Source: Muriicola sp. Z0-33 | GTDB taxonomy: Bacteria; Bacteroidota; Bacteroidia; Flavobacteriales; Flavobacteriaceae | Reading direction: 5' to 3' | Length of the DNA: 64,000 nt | NCBI RefSeq assembly: GCF_026126425.1 | Contig: NZ_JAFMPW010000001.1 | Span: 434,001 to 498,000 of the forward strand | In this document: positions 8,165 to 15,246 of the stretch, in pieces | How positions within the stretch are numbered: the first letter of the stretch is position 1 | Layout of the letters: each line of letters opens with the position of its first letter | Notes under the pieces: model-generated | The model's input: the letters and a program-made list of their open reading frames with translations, nothing else | What the model was told of the DNA's origin: nothing | The model's database searches: none | Made by a program: the position numbers and the translations under genes

Positions 8165-9705
8165 TCCAATTTACAGATAAAGACCAACAGCAGTTTGCCG
8201 AAGCGGGGATATCCGAAGAGAAGGTCCTAAAACAAATTACCACTTTTGAAGAAGGGATCGCAATGATCTGCCTGGAAAAGGAGGCGGTGGTTTCCTCCGG
8301 CATTTTAAAGTTTACCGAGGAAGAGAATAAAGCTCTTATTCAGTACTTTGAGAAGGCGGTTAATGACATAGATGTACTAAAATTTATACCTGCTTCCGGC
8401 GCAGCTTCCAGGATGTTTAAGTCGCTATTCAATTTTCTGGAAAGTTTTGATCCCAAGCAGGAAACACTTGATAATTATGTTGAAAGGACAGGGGACAACG
8501 CCATTGAAATCTTTTTTGCGGATCAAAGTTTGCTGCCCTTTGCCGGAATTGTGAATGATAGGATACAGGGTAAAGCTGACTCTGCGGAAGAAGGACACCA
8601 TTTATTCGTTAAAGAATTACTCTCGGAAGGGGGACTGAATTATGGGTTTTACCCTAAAGGCCTTTTGCCTTTTCACAACTACGGAGAGTACGTAAGCACC
8701 CCATTTGAAGAACATTTAAAGGAAGGCGCAAAATATGCAGCCGTAGCTGCCAATGCACGATTGCATTTTACTATATCACCCCAGCATGAGGAAATGTTTA
8801 AAGGGGAGTATGATAGGATCAAAAACAGGGTTGAAACCGAAACCAAAAGCACATTCGAAATAGACTACTCTTTCCAAAAACCTTCAACAGATACCATTGC
8901 GGTAACTTTAGATAACCAACCTTTTAGAAATAAAGATGGCACTATACTGTTCAGGCCGGGAGGGCATGGAGCGTTGATAGAAAATTTGAATGAACAGGAC
9001 GCCGACATCATTTTCATTAAGAACATTGATAATGTAATTGTTCCGGAATATTTAGAAGCCATTTCCAATAGCAAAAAAGTGCTGGCCGGATTGCTACTAA
9101 AGATTCGGGAAAAAGCGTTCTATTATGCCAGATTGTTAGATGATAATAATATAGATCCGGATCAACTGGGAGCCTTAAAATCTTTCCTTGAAAATGAACT
9201 TAACGTGCGCTTCTCAGAAAATTTCTTCGGTTTTAGTATAGATCAGCAACTTGCAGTTTATAAGGACAAAGTTAACAGACCTATTCGCGTATGCGGTATG
9301 GTAATAAATGAAGGGGATCCGGGAGGGGGCCCATTTTGGATAAGAGATATACATGATCATATTTCCCTTCAAATTATTGAATCGGCCCAGGTAGATTTGA
9401 CAGATGAAGTGCAACAGAGAATTTTTAAGAATTCCACGCATTTTAACCCAGTCGATCTGGTTTGTAGCGTAAAAAATTACAAAGGAGAAAAATATAATCT
9501 TCTGAATTTTGTTGACGAAAAGCAGGGCTTTATCACTTCTAAGACCAAAGATGGTGAAGTATTGAAAGCACTGGAATTACCAGGGTTGTGGAATGGGGCA
9601 ATGGCCTATTGGAATACTATATTTGTTGAGGTGCCTTCCTTTACATTTAATCCGGTTAAAACAGTGAATGACTTGCTAAAGCCTACTCACCAAATTTCAA
9701 AATAG
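8161..9705 (+). CDS. DUF4301 protein, pyrophosphorylase-like motifs
   Basis: 514 residues, no signal peptide or membrane segment. It matches the Bacteroidota family DUF4301, whose function I do not know. Internally it shows PASGAASRMF (residues 77-86), YPKGLLPFH (164-172), FRPGGHGALIENLN (264-277) and FIKNIDNV (285-292). In order and spacing these resemble the GGxGTRLG, YPKGM, APDGNGGLY and YCVDNIL motifs of UDP-GlcNAc/UDP-sugar pyrophosphorylases, suggesting a GT-A-like nucleotidyltransferase. It ends the thiamine-binding/PnuC/kinase operon with a 4-base ATGA overlap. Confidence 0.85.
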   Translation: MIQFTDKDQQQFAEAGISEEKVLKQITTFEEGIAMICLEKEAVVSSGILKFTEEENKALIQYFEKAVNDIDVLKFIPASGAASRMFKSLFNFLESFDPKQETLDNYVERTGDNAIEIFFADQSLLPFAGIVNDRIQGKADSAEEGHHLFVKELLSEGGLNYGFYPKGLLPFHNYGEYVSTPFEEHLKEGAKYAAVAANARLHFTISPQHEEMFKGEYDRIKNRVETETKSTFEIDYSFQKPSTDTIAVTLDNQPFRNKDGTILFRPGGHGALIENLNEQDADIIFIKNIDNVIVPEYLEAISNSKKVLAGLLLKIREKAFYYARLLDDNNIDPDQLGALKSFLENELNVRFSENFFGFSIDQQLAVYKDKVNRPIRVCGMVINEGDPGGGPFWIRDIHDHISLQIIESAQVDLTDEVQQRIFKNSTHFNPVDLVCSVKNYKGEKYNLLNFVDEKQGFITSKTKDGEVLKALELPGLWNGAMAYWNTIFVEVPSFTFNPVKTVNDLLKPTHQISK

Positions 9706-9861
9706 TTTAGTAATCTTTATTACTATTTGTTGATAAACAGCTTTAATTAAGCGTGTTTTTAGAATGCCGTAGATGATCCTCATCTGGGGTATTTTTATTT
9801 TAATGTGACTTTTTCAAAAAAGAAGTGTCTAAATAAATAGAATCGCAAATTATCACAAGCA

Positions 9862-10074
9862 ATGAGACACTTAATGATTTCTGCAGCATATGCTCTTACA
9901 TGTCCGGCATTTTGCATTTTGGCAGTATCATTGCCCAGAGCAAAGTCATCTGGCATTAGTGTAGAACAAAAAATCGAATCGAAGAACGAAAAAGCTAATA
10001 AGAATAAGGATAATTCGTCACAATCACTAACCACGTATTATCCGGAACCAACAAAGATTCCAAAAAAGCTATGA
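9862..10074 (+). CDS. Doubtful small ORF, possible secreted peptide
   Basis: 70 codons with a hydrophobic N-terminus (AAYALTCPAFCILAVSLP) that could be a signal peptide, followed by a Lys/Asn/Glu/Ser-rich hydrophilic tail. The layout resembles small flavobacterial secreted proteins, and a terminator follows at 10191-10230. Against it: no convincing promoter or ribosome-binding context, and the opposite strand is open over most of the same stretch. Treat as a candidate only. Confidence 0.25.
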   Translation: MRHLMISAAYALTCPAFCILAVSLPRAKSSGISVEQKIESKNEKANKNKDNSSQSLTTYYPEPTKIPKKL

Positions 10075-10190
10075 CGATTAATTTCCCCCGTTCAAGTTAC
10101 AAGGTAATGGAAGAGGATTTAGCGATGATCTTATTCTGTTTGTAATTGTTGAAACAGGTAATTTAGGTTTTTTGGTTGTTGGTTTTTTTT

Positions 10191-10230
10191 AAAGTCCCGA
10201 TTTCCGGTTCTTATCGGTGTCGGGACTTTT
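10191..10230 (+). terminator. Rho-independent terminator
   Basis: AAAGTCCCGA (10191-10200) pairs with TCGGGACTTT (10220-10229), followed by a short T run. It would end transcription from the DUF4301 operon and any small transcript in the gap. Confidence 0.75.
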
Positions 10231-10295
10231 ATATAACATTTAAATTAACCAATAAAATAGCTTGATTCACTTCTTGGTATCAAGTTGGTTTGGTC

Positions 10296-10333
10296 GGAAC
10301 GGAGCCACAATAGGTCTCCGTTCCTTTTTATTT
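10296..10333 (+). terminator. Second terminator, possible 3' end of a small RNA
   Basis: GGAACGGAG (10296-10304) pairs with CTCCGTTCC (10316-10324), extended inward by a CC/GG pair, then TTTTTATTTTTA. Just upstream, CTTGAT (10261-10266) pairs with ATCAAG (10279-10284), nested within AACCAA (10247-10252)/TTGGTT (10285-10290). A second terminator only 66 bases after the first has no gene of its own to serve. Confidence 0.65.
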
Positions 10334-10388
10334 TTAGAGGTAATACCACCATATGGCAAACCAGGGATAATTATTTGAAGGGGTTTAC

Positions 10389-10419
10389 TATGATAAATAA
10401 AAACGCGGATGTATATTTG
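10389..10419 (+). promoter_or_regulatory. Promoter upstream of the TPP riboswitch
   Basis: TATG (10389-10392, one mismatch to TTTG), a 19-base spacer and an exact TATATTTG at 10412-10419. The start site would fall near 10425, immediately before the riboswitch, as expected. Confidence 0.72.
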
Positions 10420-10427
10420 CTACATCT

Positions 10428-10545
10428 CAAAGGGGTGCTTTTAGGTATTGAAATCAGATTGGAACCAATCTAAAATTCAAAACTTTTAAGGGCTGAGATT
10501 ATACCCAATGAACCTGGGCAGGTAATGCTGCCAAGGAATGCGTGG
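10428..10545 (+). ncRNA. TPP (thiamine pyrophosphate) riboswitch
   Basis: The conserved core is present in order: GGGGTGC (10432-10438), GGGCTGAGATTATACCC (the CUGAGA pyrimidine-sensor element), GAACCTG, and GGCAGGTAATGCTGCC (pyrophosphate-sensor arm), then AAGGAA. The variable insert contains a perfect hairpin AGATTGG-AA-CCAATCT, the expected optional P3a stem. It sits between a promoter and the TonB receptor start, about 90 bases ahead of the ATG. TPP binding would lower receptor expression. Whether it acts on transcription or translation cannot be read with confidence; no strong terminator follows, which favours translation. Confidence 0.93.
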
Positions 10546-10637
10546 ATCGCTGAAAGGATTTTCCTTTGTTCGTAAGAGAACAAAAATCATAGTAAAACCA
10601 GGAATAATTACCCCTTTTATTCGTAAAATTATTACGG

Positions 10638-12887
10638 ATGAATATCTTCTGTCTATCATCGAAATTAGAATATTTCAGAGCTAAATCGAATACATGGGTC
10701 CATTGTGTTACATCTCCCACAAGATTATTTTTGGCTACCATATGCCTTCTTTTATTCATTGATGGTTTAAGATCGCAAGAACAGCAGACAGACACACTGA
10801 TTGGGAAGGAGATTGTACTTGACGAGGTATTGGTGGCTGCAGTTAGAGTAACTAAAAATTCGCCAGTAACCTTCTCTAACATTAACAAGGAACAGATAGC
10901 ACCAAGAAATCTGGGGCAAGACATTCCTGTATTATTGAATTTTCTACCAGCGGTTGTCACCACTTCAGATGCCGGCGCCGGAGTTGGATACACCGGGATA
11001 AGAGTTCGTGGAAGTGATGCAACAAGAGTAAATGTTACCATTAATGGAATTCCCTATAATGATTCGGAATCTCATGGCACTTTCTGGGTAAACATGCCAG
11101 ACTTTGCCTCTTCTACAGAAAGTTTGCAGTTGCAACGCGGAGTTGGCACATCAACAAATGGAGCAGGGGCTTTTGGGGCCAGTTTAAATATCCTGACAGA
11201 TAAAACTTCTAAAGATCCCTACGCCCAAATTTCTTCTTCCCTAGGAAGCTATAAAACCATGAGAAATAATTTAAAGTTCAGTACAGGTCAACTTAATGAC
11301 AACTTTGAAATTGCAGGAAGACTGTCCAGAATTACTTCTGATGGCTATATTGACCGCGCCAGATCTGAATTGGAATCATATTTTCTGCAAGGAACTTTCA
11401 GTAATAAGAAAACACTCTTAAAAGGATTGCTTTTTGGAGGTCATGAGATCACTTACCAGTCCTGGTTTGGTATTGATGCCTCAACCCTGGCTACCAACAG
11501 GACTTTTAATCCTGCAGGCATATTTACAGATGAAGATGGCAACACACAATTCTACGATAACGAAGTAGACAATTACAAGCAAGACCATGCGCAGTTGCAC
11601 TGGAGTGAGGAAATTTCAGCCACATGGAGAACAAACCTTGCCGTTCATTATACGCGAGGGAGAGGATACTTTGAACAGTTCCGAGAAGACGATACCTTCG
11701 AAACCTACGGTTTTGCCCCAATATCTGTAGATGGAAATGAGATTAATACCACAGACCTTATTAGACGTCGTTGGCTCGACAATGATTTCTACGGAACTGT
11801 CTTTTCTGCGAACCACAATTCAAAAATCCTCGACCTCATCCTCGGAGGTGGATACAATGTGTATGACGGAACGCATTTTGGTGAGGTCATTTGGGCCAGA
11901 TATGCTGGAAATAGTAGTATTCGGGAAAGGTACTATGATGATGACTCTAAGAAAACCGATTTTAATCTCTTTACTAAGGTGAATTACAGATTAGACAATA
12001 AATGGCATCTTTTTGGAGATTTGCAGCTAAGAACCGTTTCCTATAAGGCCAATGGACAAGATACCGGTTTAGTAGATGATACTTTTAATTTCTTTAATCC
12101 AAAAACTGGCGTAAGTTATAACCCCAATCCCAGAAATAATTTTTATTTCTCCTATGCAGTGGCGAACAGGGAACCCAACAGGAACGACTATGAAAATGGC
12201 AACCCTAAACCAGAAAAACTAAATGATTTTGAGTTAGGGTGGCGGTTTTTATCCCCGTCATTTCAGCTAAGTGCCAATACCTATTTCATGAAATACAAGG
12301 ATCAATTGGTGCTCACCGGGGAACTCAATGATGTAGGCGCCCCCTTACGTGCAAATGTTGGGGATAGTTATCGGTTGGGATTGGAACTCGATGCAAGTTT
12401 AAAGATGGGAAATTTCACCTGGCAGCCTAATCTGGCTTTAAGCACCAATAAAAATGTGGATTTTGTATTCCAAAGAGATGGGGAATTATTGGAACTCGGA
12501 AATACTAACATTGCTTTTTCTCCGGGAATTATACTGGGAAACAGAATTGCGTACAGCCCTAAAGAGAAGCTGGAATTTTCCGTGCTTTCAAAATATGTAG
12601 GAAAGCAGTATATGGGAAATATTGATGCGGCAAGCTCCATACTGGAAGCATATTCCCAAACAGATTTTAATATTCAATATGAAATTACCACCAATACTTT
12701 TATGAAAAGTATCGTATTATCCGGATTGGTAAACAATATTTTTGATAAGAAATATGTCTCAAACGGCTACTTCTTTACCTATGATGATGATTTTTCCAAC
12801 CCAGGGACAATTACTACTATCGAAGGTGCAGGGTACTATCCCCAGGCGGGGATTAATATATTAATTGGCGCTACTTTAAATTTCTAG
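10638..12887 (+). CDS. TonB-dependent outer-membrane receptor, probable thiamine transporter
   Basis: 749 residues. After an unusually long N-terminal leader (hydrophobic core at residues about 32-45, RLFLATICLLLFIDGL, with cleavage near RSQ-EQQ) comes the plug domain: NKEQIAPRNLGQDIPVLL, IRVRGSDATRVNVTINGIPYND and a QLQRGVGTSTNGAGAFGA segment. A 22-strand barrel follows, ending in the terminal aromatic residue (ATLNF). There is no SusC-type carboxypeptidase-like N-domain. The TPP riboswitch directly upstream makes thiamine or a thiamine phosphate the likely substrate. About 30 residues precede the signal core, longer than usual, yet no later start codon is available. Confidence 0.92.
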   Translation: MNIFCLSSKLEYFRAKSNTWVHCVTSPTRLFLATICLLLFIDGLRSQEQQTDTLIGKEIVLDEVLVAAVRVTKNSPVTFSNINKEQIAPRNLGQDIPVLLNFLPAVVTTSDAGAGVGYTGIRVRGSDATRVNVTINGIPYNDSESHGTFWVNMPDFASSTESLQLQRGVGTSTNGAGAFGASLNILTDKTSKDPYAQISSSLGSYKTMRNNLKFSTGQLNDNFEIAGRLSRITSDGYIDRARSELESYFLQGTFSNKKTLLKGLLFGGHEITYQSWFGIDASTLATNRTFNPAGIFTDEDGNTQFYDNEVDNYKQDHAQLHWSEEISATWRTNLAVHYTRGRGYFEQFREDDTFETYGFAPISVDGNEINTTDLIRRRWLDNDFYGTVFSANHNSKILDLILGGGYNVYDGTHFGEVIWARYAGNSSIRERYYDDDSKKTDFNLFTKVNYRLDNKWHLFGDLQLRTVSYKANGQDTGLVDDTFNFFNPKTGVSYNPNPRNNFYFSYAVANREPNRNDYENGNPKPEKLNDFELGWRFLSPSFQLSANTYFMKYKDQLVLTGELNDVGAPLRANVGDSYRLGLELDASLKMGNFTWQPNLALSTNKNVDFVFQRDGELLELGNTNIAFSPGIILGNRIAYSPKEKLEFSVLSKYVGKQYMGNIDAASSILEAYSQTDFNIQYEITTNTFMKSIVLSGLVNNIFDKKYVSNGYFFTYDDDFSNPGTITTIEGAGYYPQAGINILIGATLNF

Positions 12888-12979
12888 CTTACTGATTGAT
12901 TGATGCAGCTTGTCTAAAATTGGGGAATAGCAAGAAGTAGGCAAAATCTATTTCTATTTTTTGTTTTACATTTAATCAA

Positions 12980-13393
12980 ATGAAAAACCACCTACAGTTA
13001 TCCGATGCCGCTTTTGAACGTTCATTTAAGGATGGTTCTTTACATCCCTCCCTTTTTTCGCATGAAGCGCATTTAAGACTGGCCTGGATTCATATTAAGA
13101 AATATGGGAAAGAACAGGCAATTGAGAATATCTGCGATCAACTAAAATGTTTTGTAGAAAATATAGGTGCTAAGGACAAGTACAATACAACGGTTACCAT
13201 AGCGGCTATTAGGGCCGTTTATCATTTCAGCCTGAAATCTGAGTCGAGTAACTTTGTTGATTTTATTCAAGAATTTCCCAGACTAAAAGATAATTTTAAA
13301 ACCCTTTTAGGCCAGCACTATTCAGTAGACATATTTAGTTCGCAGCGGGCTAAAAAAAGTTATTTGGAGCCAGACCTACTTCCTTTTGACTAG
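12980..13393 (+). CDS. Conserved hypothetical protein (FSHEAHLRLAW family)
   Basis: 137 residues, cytoplasmic, mostly helical. It has an N-terminal FSHEAHLRLAWIH motif with two histidines spaced by three residues and a downstream KYNTTVTIAAIRAVYHF helix. I have seen similar F-x-H-x-x-H-x-x-x-A-W segments in uncharacterised bacterial proteins but know no function; the histidines could bind metal. Its stop codon shares CTAG (13390-13393) with the convergent lipoprotein gene. Confidence 0.7.
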   Translation: MKNHLQLSDAAFERSFKDGSLHPSLFSHEAHLRLAWIHIKKYGKEQAIENICDQLKCFVENIGAKDKYNTTVTIAAIRAVYHFSLKSESSNFVDFIQEFPRLKDNFKTLLGQHYSVDIFSSQRAKKSYLEPDLLPFD

Positions 13394-13827
13394 TTAGAAA
13401 TGAACACCGTATTGCCGCTTTGGGTAGCCCGGTATTCTAACATATCGTAGTAGCGGTTACCATCGTCAGGCCTGTTAAGCTGCTGACCTGTAAATAAGCT
13501 ATATTCAAAGTCCTCGCATGAACATACCGCAATTTGGCTGTCTAATTCCATTGTAGAACAAGAATTTGGTGCATGATTGGGGCAACTTGCCTCAAAAGCC
13601 CGGAAAACATTAAACCCGGTGTTGATGACAAAAACACCCCTGGTGCCAACTCCCTGTGTACCTATATATATGGTATTGCCAGGGTTCGTAAGTGGACTAT
13701 ACAGCGGCAAATTCAGGTTGATATCAAATCTGAAACCTACTTCCTGTAAATATGGGTTGCGAGTTCCCCGATCGTTGCTACAACCGAGAATTAATGTCAT
13801 CAAAATAAGTAGCCTTAAGGCGCGCAT
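13390..13827 (-). CDS. Rieske-like lipoprotein with degenerate cluster ligands
   Basis: 145 residues with a lipoprotein signal peptide (lipobox LILGC, Cys16). Residues 80-113 resemble a Rieske [2Fe-2S] domain: CPNH (82-85) and CSCEDFEYSLFTG (102-114), the latter like the usual CPCHGSxF...G. But the second cluster histidine is Glu105, and the first motif is CxxH rather than CxH, so a normal cluster is unlikely. Extra cysteines at 90 and 104 could form disulfides. It is transcribed divergently from greA. Probably a surface or periplasmic lipoprotein keeping the Rieske fold without the cofactor. Confidence 0.7.
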   Translation of the reverse strand: MRALRLLILMTLILGCSNDRGTRNPYLQEVGFRFDINLNLPLYSPLTNPGNTIYIGTQGVGTRGVFVINTGFNVFRAFEASCPNHAPNSCSTMELDSQIAVCSCEDFEYSLFTGQQLNRPDDGNRYYDMLEYRATQSGNTVFISN

Positions 13828-13876
13828 AATAAGGGGGTATTTAAGAAATCTTCCACAAAATTGAGCAAAAAATCTG

Positions 13877-13884
13877 TATCTTTG
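13877..13884 (+). promoter_or_regulatory. -7 promoter element of greA
   Basis: TATCTTTG matches TAnnTTTG exactly. A TTG at 13861 is too close (13-base spacing), so the -33 element is unclear. The start would be near 13890, placing the leader hairpins at the 5' end of the mRNA. Confidence 0.6.
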
Positions 13885-13888
13885 CGTT

Positions 13889-13995
13889 AAATCCTCTTTA
13901 AAAAACCTATAGCCATAGGAGTCCTAGAGGATTTTCCCTTTTATAACGTGAAAAATCAATAAATTAAATTGCATGCAATTTAATTTAAACGTTAT
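13889..13995 (+). promoter_or_regulatory. Structured greA leader: hairpin plus long palindrome
   Basis: Hairpin 1: AAATCCTCT (13889-13897) pairs with AGAGGATTT (13926-13934), enclosing CCTAT-AGCC-ATAGG (13906-13919); it is followed by TCCCTTTT, a weak U-tract. Hairpin 2: a perfect 26-base palindrome at 13961-13986 centred on GCATGC, enclosed by ATAACGT (13943-13949)/ACGTTAT (13989-13995), ends 18 bases before the greA ATG. This arrangement suggests attenuation or translational control of greA. Confidence 0.6.
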
Positions 13996-14013
13996 TAATT
14001 AAACGATGAAGTT

Positions 14014-14490
14014 ATGAGCAACGTATCTTACTACACTGCTGAAGGATTAAAAAACTTAAGAGAAGAGCTAAACCAGCTCAAAGATGTGGAAAGGCCAAAG
14101 GCCTCACAGGCCATTGCCGAAGCAAGGGATAAAGGTGATTTATCCGAGAATGCCGAATACGATGCCGCCAAGGAAGCTCAGGGATTATTGGAACTTAAGA
14201 TATCCAAAATGGAAGAAGTTTTGGCAAATGCCAGACTTATTGATGAATCCCAGTTAGATACTTCTAAAGTATTGGTATTGTCTACTGTTAAGCTAAAAAA
14301 CCAGCAAAACGGGATGGAGATGAAGTATACTCTGGTTGCGGAGAGTGAGGCAGATTTAAAATCAGGAAAGATCTCGGTTACCTCGCCTATTGGGAAAGGA
14401 CTTCTGGGAAAAGAAGTAGGAGATGTTGCGGAGATTACAGTACCCAATGGTACTATAAAGTTCGATATTCTTGAAATAACCAGAGAATAA
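14014..14490 (+). CDS. greA: Transcription elongation factor GreA
   Basis: 158 residues, the normal GreA length. The N-terminal coiled coil (residues 1-75) carries the tip acidic cluster DLSENAEYDAAKE, which reaches the RNA polymerase active site and stimulates cleavage of backtracked RNA. The C-terminal FKBP-like domain contains SPIGKGLLGKEVGD, a family signature. The mRNA leader is highly structured. The HIT-family gene follows after 12 bases, so the two are probably cotranscribed. Confidence 0.97.
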   Translation: MSNVSYYTAEGLKNLREELNQLKDVERPKASQAIAEARDKGDLSENAEYDAAKEAQGLLELKISKMEEVLANARLIDESQLDTSKVLVLSTVKLKNQQNGMEMKYTLVAESEADLKSGKISVTSPIGKGLLGKEVGDVAEITVPNGTIKFDILEITRE

Positions 14491-14502
14491 TTACTATTTA
14501 CA

Positions 14503-14892
14503 ATGGCAAGTATCTTCACTAAGATAATCGCGGGGGAAATTCCCTGTTACAAAATTGCAGAGGATAAGGATTTCTTTGCTTTTTTAGATATCAATCCAAA
14601 TGCCATTGGTCATACCCTTTGTATTCCTAAAAAAGAAGTGGATAAACTTACCGATCTGGATGAGACCACCTATATGGGATTAATGGCGTTTTCACGAAAA
14701 ATAGCTAAGGCTATTGAAGCTGCAGTTGAATGCAAACGAGTTGGATTAACCGTAATTGGCCTGGAAGTACCTCATGTACATGTGCATCTTATCCCTTTGA
14801 ATAGTATGGCCAATGCAACTTTTCAGCAAAAAGTATCCCTTACCTCTGAGGAATTTGAAGCTGTTGCAAACAGTATCAGAACTAAGTTATAG
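14503..14892 (+). CDS. HIT family nucleotide-binding hydrolase
   Basis: 129 residues. The histidine-triad motif appears as HVHVHL near residue 91, preceded by the family strand KIIAGEIPCYKI at the N-terminus and GHTLCIPKKEV. Such Hint-type proteins hydrolyse purine nucleoside phosphoramidates or AMP-lysine; the exact substrate is unknown. Cytoplasmic. It lies 12 bases behind greA, and its last 11 bases overlap the convergent zinc-ribbon gene. Confidence 0.94.
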   Translation: MASIFTKIIAGEIPCYKIAEDKDFFAFLDINPNAIGHTLCIPKKEVDKLTDLDETTYMGLMAFSRKIAKAIEAAVECKRVGLTVIGLEVPHVHVHLIPLNSMANATFQQKVSLTSEEFEAVANSIRTKL

Positions 14893-15238
14893 GGATACCC
14901 ATAATAATAAAATATATACCGGCTCCTATTATCAGTAATAGGATAATCACCAGGATATAAAACAGCGCATTGAATTTTATTGTGCTTCTGTCTGCTTTCA
15001 CCGTTTTCTGATAGTAATTAAAGGCGTTCTCTATGTTGTTATCCCATTTTACAGGATAAATAATAGACTCACAGGTTTTACATTTTAGTTCATGGTTCAC
15101 TTCAGATGTAATCTTATGGAAGAATTTATTATGCTTGTGCTTTTGATAGAACCTAAGTCTCAATTCCTGGTTAAAACATTCCGGGCAATTATTGGTCAGA
15201 TCGGACTCCTGAATAACTACTAATTCTTCTTTCGACAT
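14882..15238 (-). CDS. Tail-anchored zinc-ribbon membrane protein
   Basis: 118 residues. Two cysteine pairs, CPEC (18-21) and CKTC (53-56), form a probable zinc ribbon, and a single hydrophobic segment (ALFYILVIILLLIIGAGIYFII, about residues 90-111, quoted in part as ILVIILLLIIGAG) anchors the C-terminus, leaving the ribbon in the cytoplasm. It follows the histidine kinase gene by 8 bases in the same direction, so they are probably cotranscribed. I do not recognise a named family. Confidence 0.7.
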   Translation of the reverse strand: MSKEELVVIQESDLTNNCPECFNQELRLRFYQKHKHNKFFHKITSEVNHELKCKTCESIIYPVKWDNNIENAFNYYQKTVKADRSTIKFNALFYILVIILLLIIGAGIYFIIMGIPIT

Positions 15239-15246
15239 AGCCTGAA

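Larger units (their letters stand above)
9706..10637 (+). other. Long intergenic region between DUF4301 gene and TonB receptor
   Basis: This 932-base gap holds, in order: a weak short inverted repeat just after the DUF4301 stop (9708-9725), one doubtful small ORF (9862-10074), a terminator (10191-10230), a second hairpin/terminator (10296-10333), a promoter (10389-10419) and a TPP riboswitch (about 10428-10545). No tRNA or mobile element is seen. Confidence 0.8.

Noticed and set aside
9795-10034. 79-codon open frame on the minus strand in the long gap
   Set aside because: No start signals, no recognisable protein features; it mirrors the doubtful plus-strand ORF.
10499-11041. 180-codon open frame on the minus strand
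   Set aside because: It covers the TPP riboswitch and the start of the TonB receptor; both are well supported on the plus strand, and the frame shows no recognisable domain.
13390-13393. Overlapping stop codons of convergent genes
   Set aside because: CTAG is a palindrome that gives TAG on both strands; common in dense genomes and without further meaning.
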